Part shown: piece by piece, positions 8,761 to 16,225 of the stretch
Numbering within the stretch: position 1 is the stretch's first letter
How the letters are laid out: each line of letters starts with the position of its first letter
Assembly: GCA_052387905.1 (NCBI GenBank)
Contig: JBQTIR010000024.1
Span: 1 to 64,000 of the forward strand
Reading direction: 5' to 3'
DNA: 64,000 nt
Origin: JBQTII01 sp052387905
GTDB taxonomy: Bacteria; Actinomycetota; Actinomycetes; Sporichthyales; Sporichthyaceae
The notes under the pieces: generated by a model
What the model was told of the DNA's origin: nothing
Database searches by the model: none
The model's input: only the letters and a program-made list of their open reading frames with translations
Translations under genes and position numbers: made by a program

Positions 8761-9917
8761 CGGCATGGACGCAACCGCGGGACGCGCTCAATCGGGCCGC
8801 GGCGATCTGGCGACGAGGAACTCCGTTGGCCGTGATCGCCGCCGGTGCCCCCTTCGACCCCGTGCGGATACCGGTCAAAGGGCCCGCGCCGGCTCAGCGC
8901 AGCGTGCAGTACGAGGAGTTGCGTCGGTGGCTGGAGACCTGGCGGAAAGTACCTGCGCCCGTTCGTGTGGAGTGGCGAACGGTCAACGATCGGTTGCTGG
9001 GGTCCATCCAGGTTCCGGTGGCTGCGTACCTCGACACCGTCGACGACCTCGCGCGAGCGGCCGCGGCGAGCCCGCAGCTCGCCTCGTTCCGAACCGCCTT
9101 GGAGTCCACGCCTCTGGATTTCCATCCGTTCATGGCTCGCCGGCCACACCGAGTTCTGGAGATCGGCGCGGATTGGCCCGCGGTTGTGGGTGCGGCGCTC
9201 TGGCTGACAGCTAACCCCGCCTCCGGACTGCACCCCCGTCAGATACCTGTGGCCGGCGTGCACTCCAAGATCGTGGAGACCTTCCGCCGCGAAATCGCGG
9301 ACATGACTGCGGCCATCGAGGGTGTTCCAGGCCAGAAGGGCAAGGACGCGTTCGCCAACCGGTTCGGGCTCGCCACGAAGCCGCTGCGGGTGCGTCTGCG
9401 TTTCCTCGACCAGTCGATGCCGGGATGTTCGCCGTACTCCGACGTCGAGGTGCCCACTTCTGAGGTCGCGCAGTTTCCCGTTCAGGCAGCGCGGATCCTA
9501 GTCGTGGAGAACGAGATCCCGTTCCTCTCGCTGCCCCCGATGCCCGGCACGGTGGCACTTCTGGGCAACGGCAACGCGGCGCCCCAATTGATAGCCGCGA
9601 TCCCGTGGGTCCGGCAGACCCCGATCGTGTACTGGGGCGACATCGACACTTGGGGCTTCGTGATCCTGGACCGCGTGCGCGCGGTCGTGGGCGGCGACGG
9701 TTCAGTGGTGAGCATCCTGATGGATCGCGGAACGCTGCTTGGCCACCGCGACTGCTGGGTTCACGAGGACACTCCGATGGAGGGCCCGACGCAGTTTCTG
9801 ACGGACGAGGAGCAGTTGCTCTACTCCGACCTCGCACGAGATCGCCTTGGGCGCAACGTTCGGCTGGAGCAAGAGCGCATCCCGGCGGCGGAGCTGGCGG
9901 GGGCTCTGAAGCTGTAG
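8757..9917 (+). CDS. jetD: Wadjet nuclease JetD (DUF3322-DUF2220, Toprim-like)
   Basis: JetD (386 aa) is the Toprim-type nuclease that cuts the plasmid trapped by JetABC. An N-terminal DUF3322 part (about 1-200) precedes a DUF2220 topoisomerase VI-A/Toprim region. There the metal-binding pattern is visible: glutamate in VVENE (251/253) after a strand, then WGDIDTWG with aspartates 295 and 297. Key residues are present, so the system should be cleavage-competent. ATG 8757 overlaps the jetC stop by 4 bases. Confidence 0.9.
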   Translation: MTAWTQPRDALNRAAAIWRRGTPLAVIAAGAPFDPVRIPVKGPAPAQRSVQYEELRRWLETWRKVPAPVRVEWRTVNDRLLGSIQVPVAAYLDTVDDLARAAAASPQLASFRTALESTPLDFHPFMARRPHRVLEIGADWPAVVGAALWLTANPASGLHPRQIPVAGVHSKIVETFRREIADMTAAIEGVPGQKGKDAFANRFGLATKPLRVRLRFLDQSMPGCSPYSDVEVPTSEVAQFPVQAARILVVENEIPFLSLPPMPGTVALLGNGNAAPQLIAAIPWVRQTPIVYWGDIDTWGFVILDRVRAVVGGDGSVVSILMDRGTLLGHRDCWVHEDTPMEGPTQFLTDEEQLLYSDLARDRLGRNVRLEQERIPAAELAGALKL

Positions 9918-9993
9918 GCGGCCGAGCTCTCGGTTGGCGTCCCGAACGCCTCCCCCTTACCCAGTTAGGATTGTGCAGGGTTGAAGCAAGCTG

Positions 9994-10179
9994 GTGGACG
10001 AGCCGACGCGCGTGCGCATCCGAGAGGCCCTCGACGGCTTCGACACCGGCGGTAACGCGCGGCTGAACTCCTCGCTGTTCGAAGCGCTCGCCGCCCATTG
10101 CGCCATCGAGCCGATCAACACCGCCGGCGACATCCGCGCCGAGATCGCCGCCGTGCTAGCTGTGCCGGACAGGGCATGA
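9994..10179 (+). CDS. Possible small protein downstream of jetD
   Basis: A 61-aa frame starts at GTG 9994, 76 bases after jetD on the same strand, and reads as an amphipathic, largely helical peptide (VRIREALDGF, NSSLFEALAAHC, AGDIRAEIAAVLA). The composition is protein-like rather than the arginine/proline-rich output of shadow frames, but the ribosome-binding site is weak. I recognise no family. It may be an accessory or a leftover fragment. Confidence 0.4.
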   Translation: MDEPTRVRIREALDGFDTGGNARLNSSLFEALAAHCAIEPINTAGDIRAEIAAVLAVPDRA

Positions 10180-10205
10180 TCATTTGCGCTGTGGTCGCCA
10201 CGACA

Positions 10206-11309
10206 TTAGGACTTAGACCAGATCTGTCCGGCTCGATTGCACTCGGCGAGGGGCGACCCGCACAAGGCAATTGTCGTCGTATCGAGGTGCACGTGGTGGT
10301 GGCCGGCGCCGGCTGACGGAACCACCAGGTGGGGGTCGCCCGCTAACGCCCCATCTCGGTATCCCTGTGCTAACCAGATCAGGGGCCAGGCGCACGCTTG
10401 CAGGTCGACCATGTGCGAGTGCTCTCTCCTGCCATCAATCATGTGTGTGCACCTGTTCGGTCTGCCGTGCAGCTCGGTTCCCACGAAATCGATCAGTCGG
10501 GCCAGCGCTCCGGCCTCTCGCACGGCTGCGTCCCGGTAGCCCCTAATCTCGCACTCGGTGACATCCTCGTGCTGCCGCCCGTCGTACAGACCGTGGCAGT
10601 TGCGGCAAAGAGGTAGCACGTTTCCCAGATTGTGGAAGCTCTGGAGAGCGACGCCCATCCGCCAATCCGCGGGCGGCTCCATTCCGTTGATCTGTTTGCT
10701 CGCGGCTGCAACACAGGTCGGCCAGTCCATGATGTGAGCAACCTCCAAGGGCCGGACCGTGCCACATCTCAGGCAACGCATGCCCAACATCCGGAAAGTT
10801 GCCTCACGCAGATACTCGGGAGTTGGCGGCCGAGGGATTGGATCCATGAGGAGCAACGATACAAACGGGTACTTGAATTCGATGGCGGTGTGGCGATCGA
10901 GGTCAGGGCGCTGCAGGTGTACATCGAGGCGCACGGATGGTTCGGGGTGGGTCTCGAGCCGCACGGCCATCGCGGGGTCATGGCATTGGACGTACCCCGC
11001 GAAGGCCTGCTGGAAGTCCGCCTCGCTGTGAAAGACGGGTCGCCAGCTCGCGAGTTGCTGAGCAATGGCACGAGCTCGAGATTTGCGGCGAGCTTCACGG
11101 TACGCCCGCCGGCCATCGATGGGACGCGGTGCCTGGGGTGGCCCCCCATCATCGACCTGGTCGCCGGATGAGCCGACCGGGTTACGTTCGGGACTGCAGT
11201 CCCGCTTCGGGTCTCGGCAAGCCCGAGCTGAGCACTGCGACCAGGGAGGCGTCTGACGGCTGGGAGCCGGGCCGGAGAAACCTCGATCACGGCTCGACCT
11301 GGCGGGCAA
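10206..11309 (-). CDS. Putative nuclease: partial PD-(D/E)XK-like domain joined to an HNH domain
   Basis: The frame gives 367 aa from TTG 11309, which overlaps the upstream gene by 23 bases. Residues 93-150 (HSEADFQQAF, RLETHPEPSVRLDVHL, TAIEFKYP) resemble the core of a PD-(D/E)XK nuclease: E96, D129 and the ExK of E144-K146. The domain stops abruptly at about 150. Residues 155-245 form an HNH endonuclease domain with zinc pairs C179-x2-C182 and C235-x2-C238, H192 and FHNLGN. The first ~70 residues are low-complexity and probably not a domain; the true start is uncertain. It could be a natural two-nuclease fusion, or a truncated PD-(D/E)XK gene into which an HNH gene has been joined in frame. 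An internal ATG at residue 155 could start a free HNH protein. Confidence 0.6.
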   Translation of the reverse strand: MPARSSRDRGFSGPAPSRQTPPWSQCSARACRDPKRDCSPERNPVGSSGDQVDDGGPPQAPRPIDGRRAYREARRKSRARAIAQQLASWRPVFHSEADFQQAFAGYVQCHDPAMAVRLETHPEPSVRLDVHLQRPDLDRHTAIEFKYPFVSLLLMDPIPRPPTPEYLREATFRMLGMRCLRCGTVRPLEVAHIMDWPTCVAAASKQINGMEPPADWRMGVALQSFHNLGNVLPLCRNCHGLYDGRQHEDVTECEIRGYRDAAVREAGALARLIDFVGTELHGRPNRCTHMIDGRREHSHMVDLQACAWPLIWLAQGYRDGALAGDPHLVVPSAGAGHHHVHLDTTTIALCGSPLAECNRAGQIWSKS

Positions 11310-12423
11310 TCAGCCGGTCAGTCAACTCCACGGTTGCCAGGTACCACCAGAAGACCCAATCAAGGAAGACCGGGTCGTAGTCACGCTGCTGGCCGGCTCG
11401 CTCGTGTCGCAACGCGAAGTTGTTGGCGAGCTGGAAGAGGGCACCTTCGTCCTTCGGCAGTAGCTCGGTCTTAAGGAGAGTGCGCCGCTCCTCGAGCACC
11501 AACGCCAGGGCAACGATCGCGGAACGCTTGTCGTGCACGTTCGCGTGACGGCCGCGAAAGAGAGCGACAGCGTGCGCCACCCGCTGCGCGATGGTGGGTT
11601 CAGGCGAGACCAAGGCGCGCGTGAGTAGTTCGTCCCGCCCATCGTTGACCACAAGGACCAGGCGACCGACATCCTCGCCAGAATCCGCCAGCCGCAGTGG
11701 CATCTCGGTAGCGTCCAGCAGCCCGTTGATCTGAGCGCGATACACCAGACGGGCGGTCTCGGTGGAGAACGCGCTGTAGTGGTGGTGGCGCATGAACGAA
11801 TGCCAGTCGCGCCGCCGTGGCCGCGCGACGAGATCGTGTAATGCCTCGACCAGGTCGAACATGAGGTCAGGGTTTGGGTTTTCGCCGGAGTCTAAAAACT
11901 GCTCGGTGGTGTACACGGGCCACAAGCCGTCCATCCCCAGCGTCCGCCGAAGCAAGTCCTGGCCGTCGACCACCGGCCACTCGGGATGGTCATCACAACC
12001 AGCCGGGATGCGGTGGTCGAAGTATCCACGGCTGTCCAGATCGCGCACAGCGCTCAGGAATGCCGAGGCGAAGCGGTAGTAGGAGGGCGCGCCGGTAGGG
12101 CGGGGCTGGGCGCGGCCTTGGCGCTGCGACCAGAACGGCCGTTGAGGCGTTCCTGCCGGCGGCCAAGCTCTCGCCGCCGCGAGCAGTTCGCGGAGGTGCT
12201 GGACTTGGGGGCCGGTCGGAGTTTCGGCCCAAGCAGTGGATGTGTCGCGGACGGTCACGGACCGGAAGCCTTCTACCGGGATGGTGCTGGCGAACGCCTC
12301 CTCGAGCAGATCCTCCGCCGCAGAGGCCCACGCGGTGGTCGGACGCTCCGCCAGTAATGCGGTCAACTCGCGGAAGAGCGCCTGATGCGGCCAAACCAGC
12401 TCGTAGTCGCTCGCGTCGAACAT
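11287..12423 (-). CDS. Conserved protein of unknown function, 378 aa
   Basis: I cannot assign a family. The N-terminal ~200 residues are mixed, with tryptophan-rich patches. The C-terminal ~120 residues (NVHDKRSAIVALALVLEERR, KDEGALFQLANNFALRH, FLDWVFWWYLATVELTD) form a well-defined helical domain of the kind found at the end of several actinobacterial defence or stress proteins. A HEPN-type RNase motif was looked for; RHERAG is not a convincing R-x4-6-H. It ends within the start of the HNH-nuclease gene (23-base overlap), so the two are probably co-transcribed and may work together. Confidence 0.65.
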   Translation of the reverse strand: MFDASDYELVWPHQALFRELTALLAERPTTAWASAAEDLLEEAFASTIPVEGFRSVTVRDTSTAWAETPTGPQVQHLRELLAAARAWPPAGTPQRPFWSQRQGRAQPRPTGAPSYYRFASAFLSAVRDLDSRGYFDHRIPAGCDDHPEWPVVDGQDLLRRTLGMDGLWPVYTTEQFLDSGENPNPDLMFDLVEALHDLVARPRRRDWHSFMRHHHYSAFSTETARLVYRAQINGLLDATEMPLRLADSGEDVGRLVLVVNDGRDELLTRALVSPEPTIAQRVAHAVALFRGRHANVHDKRSAIVALALVLEERRTLLKTELLPKDEGALFQLANNFALRHERAGQQRDYDPVFLDWVFWWYLATVELTDRLIARQVEP

Positions 12424-12545
12424 GAGACCTGACCCTAGGGCCGTTCCTGAAGGGCCCGGGCTAGCGGCATCGATATACCTCGGGCGCGGGTGCCGTTACG
12501 TCGCCGGCGTAGAGACTGACGCCGAGACTTCCAGTGGACCATCGC

Positions 12546-12800
12546 CTACCCGGAGAGTCCGGTCACGTACTCCTGTAACGCTTCCGGGCGGATCCTGCGC
12601 AGACGGCCGACACGTACGGTCTGGAGGTCGCCGTTGGCGATGAGCTCGTACATGAGGCTGCGGCCGACGCCGATGGCGGCGCCCGCTTCCTCGACGGTGA
12701 GCAGCAGGCGGGCGTGGGCCGCCGGCGCGGCGAGTGCGGCGGTCGCCGCGGAACGTGTGGAACCGGTACGGCTCTGTGGGATGTGTCCCTGTCTGGTCAC
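12546..12800 (-). CDS. Excisionase-like small helix-turn-helix protein
   Basis: The protein has 84 aa, and its second half (31-84) is a winged-helix excisionase domain of the MerR/HTH_17 type: LLTVEEAGAAIGVGRSLMYELI, then a basic wing (VRVGRLRRI) and a final helix. Such proteins bend DNA at attachment sites to direct excision, or act as regulators of conjugative elements. Normally an integrase gene follows; here the next gene downstream is an unknown 378-aa protein, so the integrase is missing from this spot. It starts inside the end of the upstream gene (4-base ATGA overlap). Confidence 0.8.
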   Translation of the reverse strand: MTRQGHIPQSRTGSTRSAATAALAAPAAHARLLLTVEEAGAAIGVGRSLMYELIANGDLQTVRVGRLRRIRPEALQEYVTGLSG

Positions 12801-13360
12801 GGTTCGACCCCCGGGCCCTGGGTCGGCGCCGCCTCCGGCTCGGTGATCCCGAGGAGTCGGGATGCCCGTGCGCGCGCGGGTCGGGAGTTCTCGAGCTCAT
12901 TGTGGGACAGCCCGCTGATCGTCTCCTGCGCGCGGCCGAGGGCGGTGGCGGTGACGTTCGCCGCCACCGCCGCCTGGCCGAGGTTGAACGCCGCGTTGGC
13001 GACGGCAACGTCAGGCCGTCTGGCATGCGGGAAGCCGCGCTCGGCACGCAGGGTTCCGGCGGCATCCTGCCGGCGGAGGAAGTCGGCGAGTTGGCCGCAG
13101 GCCTGGGGCAGTTTGGTCAGCGCGGCGCGCAGTGACCGGAGCACCTCGTAGACGTCGGACGCGTACTCCAGCCGGGGCCCGGCAGCGCGGGTCGCATAGT
13201 TCAGTGCCCGAGCAAGCTCGTCGAGCTGCCGGGCCAGGAGGACCGCGGTCAGCCGGGGGTCGTGAACATCGACGGTCGGCACGGGCTCGGCAGGGGTCGG
13301 GCACGGCAGGCGCTTGGGACGGTCCGCAGGCTTGCGGTCCGGGTGTGCATCGCGGTTCAT
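12797..13360 (-). CDS. Unknown 187-aa protein, coupled to the excisionase
   Basis: No family is recognised. The ends are proline- and charge-rich and likely disordered (1-35 and 165-187). The middle is helical (VLLARQLDELARALNYAT, YEVLRSLRAALTKLPQACGQLADFL). It overlaps the excisionase gene by 4 bases and is transcribed divergently from the sigma-like gene at 13682, sharing with it an intergenic region with repeated dyads. This arrangement suggests a regulatory or replication/mobility accessory role. Confidence 0.6.
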   Translation of the reverse strand: MNRDAHPDRKPADRPKRLPCPTPAEPVPTVDVHDPRLTAVLLARQLDELARALNYATRAAGPRLEYASDVYEVLRSLRAALTKLPQACGQLADFLRRQDAAGTLRAERGFPHARRPDVAVANAAFNLGQAAVAANVTATALGRAQETISGLSHNELENSRPARARASRLLGITEPEAAPTQGPGVEP

Positions 13361-13442
13361 GGGTCGGCTCCTTCGCGTTGCGCGGAGCGTCGTCGGCAGG
13401 CCCGAAGCGCGATCCGCGGTGCTCCAGGATCCGAGTTGATGG

Positions 13443-13634
13443 TTGTCACGATGCTTGACGGCGGACGGGCGATCGCACCGATTCGAAGGGAACGCCGCGG
13501 CACCAAGGACTCAGATCTGACGGCGGCCGACGACTGCGATCACGCGGGCGGGCAAGCGCTGGGCAATCGCCTGTCAAGCATCCTGACAAGCGGTTGACCT
13601 GCGGAAACGTCTCGGCTGTCAAGCATCGTGACAA
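13443..13634. repeat. Three copies of an 18-bp dyad operator in a divergent intergenic region
   Basis: The 321-base gap between the 187-aa gene (minus) and the sigma-like gene (plus) has no gene but holds three near-identical sites. They are 13443-13460 (minus orientation, CGTCAAGCATCGTGACAA), 13572-13589 (TGTCAAGCATCCTGACAA) and 13617-13634 (TGTCAAGCATCGTGACAA). Each has arms TGTCA/TGACA separated by 7 bases. Copies two and three are 45 bases apart and 48-93 bases before the AGGAGG ribosome site of the downstream gene. This is the layout of a cooperative repressor or activator site. The likely ligand is one of the flanking regulators (excisionase-like or sigma-like protein). Confidence 0.75.
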
Positions 13635-13681
13635 CCGGTCGTCGGGACCGTGCTGGCGAAGACGCCAACACAGGAGGCCCG

Positions 13682-14590
13682 ATGTTCGCCACTGCAATGA
13701 CCCTTGACCGGCAGTCGCTGCTCGACCAGGTCGAGAGCGTTTCCCGGATGCTCGCCGCCCTCGACCGAATCGAGGTTGAGGGGTGGGACGGCCCCACGGG
13801 AGACGTCCTGCTCGCCTACGCCCGCCGCGAGGTGGTGCGGCCGGCCGTGCGGTCGGCCGGGTTGGCTGGATCGGCCGCGGAGTCCGCCGAGGCCACCGGC
13901 TGGTCGGTCGCGTGGGAGGCATTGTCGAACCCGGCGATCCGGACGGCGTCCTCGCCGTGGGGATTCGTGACGACCGCGGTGCGCCGGGCCGTGCTCGGCG
14001 ATCAGATGGCCGAGCGATACCGGACCGCCGCTTCTACCGCCTGGCGGATCGAACGGTTCCGCGCGGCCAGCGCCGCTGGCGACGGGCGACGCCATGGGGA
14101 GTGGCGGGCGGTCGCTGATCGGGGAGCGCTGACCCGGCCCCTCAGCCTCACCGCGCTGGTCGAGGACGGCTACGACCGGCCGTTCACCGACCACCTCCCC
14201 TGCGAAGCCGAGTCTGGCGTCGATGTTCTCGTCGAGGTGCTCGTTCGGGGCGGATGGTCTCCCCAGATTGCACGGGAGGTCGTACTGCACGTCGCGGATC
14301 ACGCGCCCAACAACCGCCCGGACCGGTCTGAGGTACCGGGCTGGCGGGGGCTCGCGATCGGACTCGGGATCGCGCCGTGGCAAGCCCGGCGGGTGACGGT
14401 TCTGCTGCTCGGCGCACCCGGTTGGCCAGGCCTGGTCGAACGCCTCGCCACCGGCGGTGTCGCGGCTCTGCACGGGCCCGCGATCGATGCCGCAGTGCGG
14501 GCGACGCGGGACGAGTCGAAGCGCACGCCCGCGCGAACGGCGCAGCGGGTCGAGTGCCGCCTATCCGGCCGCACTGCAGTGGCTTCGTAG
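13682..14590 (+). CDS. Sigma-factor-like DNA-binding regulator of the transfer region (divergent)
   Basis: The protein has 302 aa from ATG 13682, preceded by a perfect AGGAGG (13672-13677). Residues about 45-115 (VAWEALSN, SPWGFVTTAVRRAVLGDQMAERY) resemble sigma-70 region 2 in spacing and in the conserved tryptophan/aromatic core. The C-terminal part (VLVRGGWSPQIAREVVLHVADH, WRGLAIGLGIAPWQARRVTVLLLG) could hold a helix-turn-helix like region 4. The match is distant; it may be a transcription factor specific to this element class. Its position at the head of the transfer region makes it the best local candidate for the factor acting on the 30-bp elements before the Tad, T4SS and relaxase operons, but nothing in the sequence proves that. 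Confidence 0.5.
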   Translation: MFATAMTLDRQSLLDQVESVSRMLAALDRIEVEGWDGPTGDVLLAYARREVVRPAVRSAGLAGSAAESAEATGWSVAWEALSNPAIRTASSPWGFVTTAVRRAVLGDQMAERYRTAASTAWRIERFRAASAAGDGRRHGEWRAVADRGALTRPLSLTALVEDGYDRPFTDHLPCEAESGVDVLVEVLVRGGWSPQIAREVVLHVADHAPNNRPDRSEVPGWRGLAIGLGIAPWQARRVTVLLLGAPGWPGLVERLATGGVAALHGPAIDAAVRATRDESKRTPARTAQRVECRLSGRTAVAS

Positions 14591-14609
14591 CGGGATTGAC
14601 TTTGCTCCC

Positions 14610-14639
14610 GGTCGATCTAGGCCCCGATCGCGCACACAG
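14610..14639 (+). promoter_or_regulatory. Conserved 30-bp transfer element, copy A (before the Tad operon)
   Basis: GGTCGATCTAGG, then 7 variable bases and CGCGCACACAG, aligns without gaps with copies at 25944-25973 and 41071-41100 (minus). It lies 130 bases upstream of the first gene of the Tad operon. TTGACT at 14595-14600 could be a -35 hexamer, but it is not conserved at the other copies. CGATC/GATCG form short inverted arms here and in copy B, not in copy C, so a DNA-binding site is more likely than a structured RNA. Confidence 0.65.
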
Positions 14640-14768
14640 AACGGTGGCGATGCATTTCGCGCACCAGCGCGCAGGCACTTGCCGGAAATATCTCGTGGAT
14701 CTTGCTAATCCGCTGCGAACTGTCCGGGCCCGGTGATAGGACCGACCTGGGGAATAGGGGTGTTCGGG

Positions 14769-15359
14769 ATGTTGAGGACCGAATTGTGGCCTCGAACGGG
14801 GGCCGTGCCGCTAAGGCGGTGGTGCGGGCGGGGCGTCGCGGTGGTCGCGCTGGCCCTCTCGCTCGCTGCGACCGCAGGCTGCAGTTCCGACGGTGACGTC
14901 GACACCGAGCCACCTGCGGCCGTGGATGCGCCGACCACGCCCGGCCCGACGTCGTCTGCGCCTTCCGAGGAGCAGACCATCCTCGCGGCCTACCGCGAGT
15001 TCTTCGCGCGCCAGACCGAGATCTCCTTGGCACCCAAGGAGGAGCGGCGGCTTCTTTTGGAGCCGTTCACCGTCGACCCGGCGCTCGAGCGGGTCCTGCG
15101 CGGGATGTTCGCCGCAGAGGAGTTCGGCGAGGTCGGTTACGGCGCCCCGGAGCTCGACCCCACAGTGGCCAGCATCGACGGCGACGAGGCCACCATTGCT
15201 GACTGCCAGGACACCAGCGAGACCGGCCGCAAGAAGCGCACCAGCGGGAAGATCACCACGAAGGGATTCGACGAGGACAGCGTCAGGACGACGATGCGTC
15301 GAGGCCCGGACGGATCGTGGCGAGTCTCGTCGGTCGACTACGTGGACGACCCATGTTGA
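14769..15359 (+). CDS. Putative lipoprotein heading the Tad operon
   Basis: From ATG 14769 (an alternative start lies at 14733) the 196-aa product begins with basic residues, a hydrophobic segment (VAVVALALSLAATAGC) and a lipobox cysteine, then a Ser/Pro/Thr/Glu-rich linker. The C-terminal domain (about 70-196) has the features of actinobacterial secreted lipoproteins with an NTF2-like cystatin fold: an N-terminal helix ILAAYREFFARQ and a final strand GSWRVSSVDYV. It is likely an envelope component of the transfer apparatus. The next gene overlaps it by 7 bases. Confidence 0.65.
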   Translation: MLRTELWPRTGAVPLRRWCGRGVAVVALALSLAATAGCSSDGDVDTEPPAAVDAPTTPGPTSSAPSEEQTILAAYREFFARQTEISLAPKEERRLLLEPFTVDPALERVLRGMFAAEEFGEVGYGAPELDPTVASIDGDEATIADCQDTSETGRKKRTSGKITTKGFDEDSVRTTMRRGPDGSWRVSSVDYVDDPC

Positions 15360-16225
15360 ACGCGGGCCGAACCGTGGCCTTGGTGACTGCCGCTGGCGCC
15401 GCGCTGAGTCTGGCAGCGCCTGCGGCGGCCGAGAACGACCCCGTCGCGGTTCGCGGCGGCAACGGTTGGATCGAGTCCGAAGTCGTCGACGTCGGCTCGT
15501 CGCGTGACAAGAAGGTCAGGAAGCGGCCGGAGCCAACCGCGGCCACATCGCCCACGCGGACGTGCGCGCAGTCGAGGTCCGACAACGCTGGGGGCTACGC
15601 CTCGCAGGAGCAGTTCGACTCGGGCGCCCCGCCTGGTGAAGGGCCGGGCGGGTGGGTCGTGCGGCGATGCTCGGACGGTTCGATGGAGACGGCGTGGGTT
15701 CCAGTCGGCCCGCTCGGCTCGGGTCCGGTGACGCCGGAGCAGCTGGCGCAGCGCGCCACGAACCGCCTGCGGTTACCGCTGCCGGAACCGCAGTTCGAGC
15801 CGCGGCGCTCGTCCAGTGCCGGCCCGGCGACGTTGGTCGCGATCCCGACCTGGTTCTACCTCGACGGTTTCGAGCCGGTGTCGCAACGGACCGAGGCGGG
15901 CGCGGTGTGGGCCATGGTGTCGGCCGAGCCGGTCGAGACGCTGTGGTGGCCCGGAGATGGCAGCGACCCCGTGCGCTGCGCCGGTGCAGGCCGCCCCTGG
16001 TCAGCGACGGGAACCTCGGCGACGCCTTGCCTGTACACATACACCCGCTCCAGCGCTGCCCAACCCGGAAACGTGTACATCGCGCGGGTGACGGTGACCT
16101 GGCGGGTGAGCTGGCGGGGCTCAGGTGGTCTCGGGGGGACGTTGCCACTGATGGAGCGTCAGACGACGTTCCCAGTCGCGGTCGCCGAACGGCAGACCGT
16201 GGTGGTTGGAGGGGGTAGCTCGTGA
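15353..16225 (+). CDS. Secreted protein of the Tad operon, unknown function
   Basis: The 290-aa product starts at ATG 15353 inside the end of the lipoprotein gene. It carries a clear signal peptide (LVTAAGAALSLAAPAAAEN, cleavage near residue 26), a variable linker, then a beta-rich C-terminal domain with many tryptophans and PVETLWWPGDG. I do not recognise a family, but proteins of this size and composition often sit next to Tad genes in actinobacterial mobile elements. It is likely extracytoplasmic and structural. Confidence 0.6.
   Translation: MLNAGRTVALVTAAGAALSLAAPAAAENDPVAVRGGNGWIESEVVDVGSSRDKKVRKRPEPTAATSPTRTCAQSRSDNAGGYASQEQFDSGAPPGEGPGGWVVRRCSDGSMETAWVPVGPLGSGPVTPEQLAQRATNRLRLPLPEPQFEPRRSSSAGPATLVAIPTWFYLDGFEPVSQRTEAGAVWAMVSAEPVETLWWPGDGSDPVRCAGAGRPWSATGTSATPCLYTYTRSSAAQPGNVYIARVTVTWRVSWRGSGGLGGTLPLMERQTTFPVAVAERQTVVVGGGSS

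Noticed and set aside
11377..11470. HEPN RNase motif in the 378-aa protein (RHERAG)
   Set aside because: Spacing and context do not fit R-x4-6-H in the expected helix; no toxin-antitoxin partner is evident.
12496..13065. 189-aa open frame antisense/offset over the excisionase gene
   Set aside because: Arg/Pro/Ser-rich shadow without a start signal; the excisionase frame has a clear HTH.
14610..14700. The 30-bp element as a structured riboswitch
   Set aside because: The CGATC/GATCG pairing in copies A and B is lost in copy C without compensating change, and the downstream hairpins differ; a protein-binding DNA site fits better.
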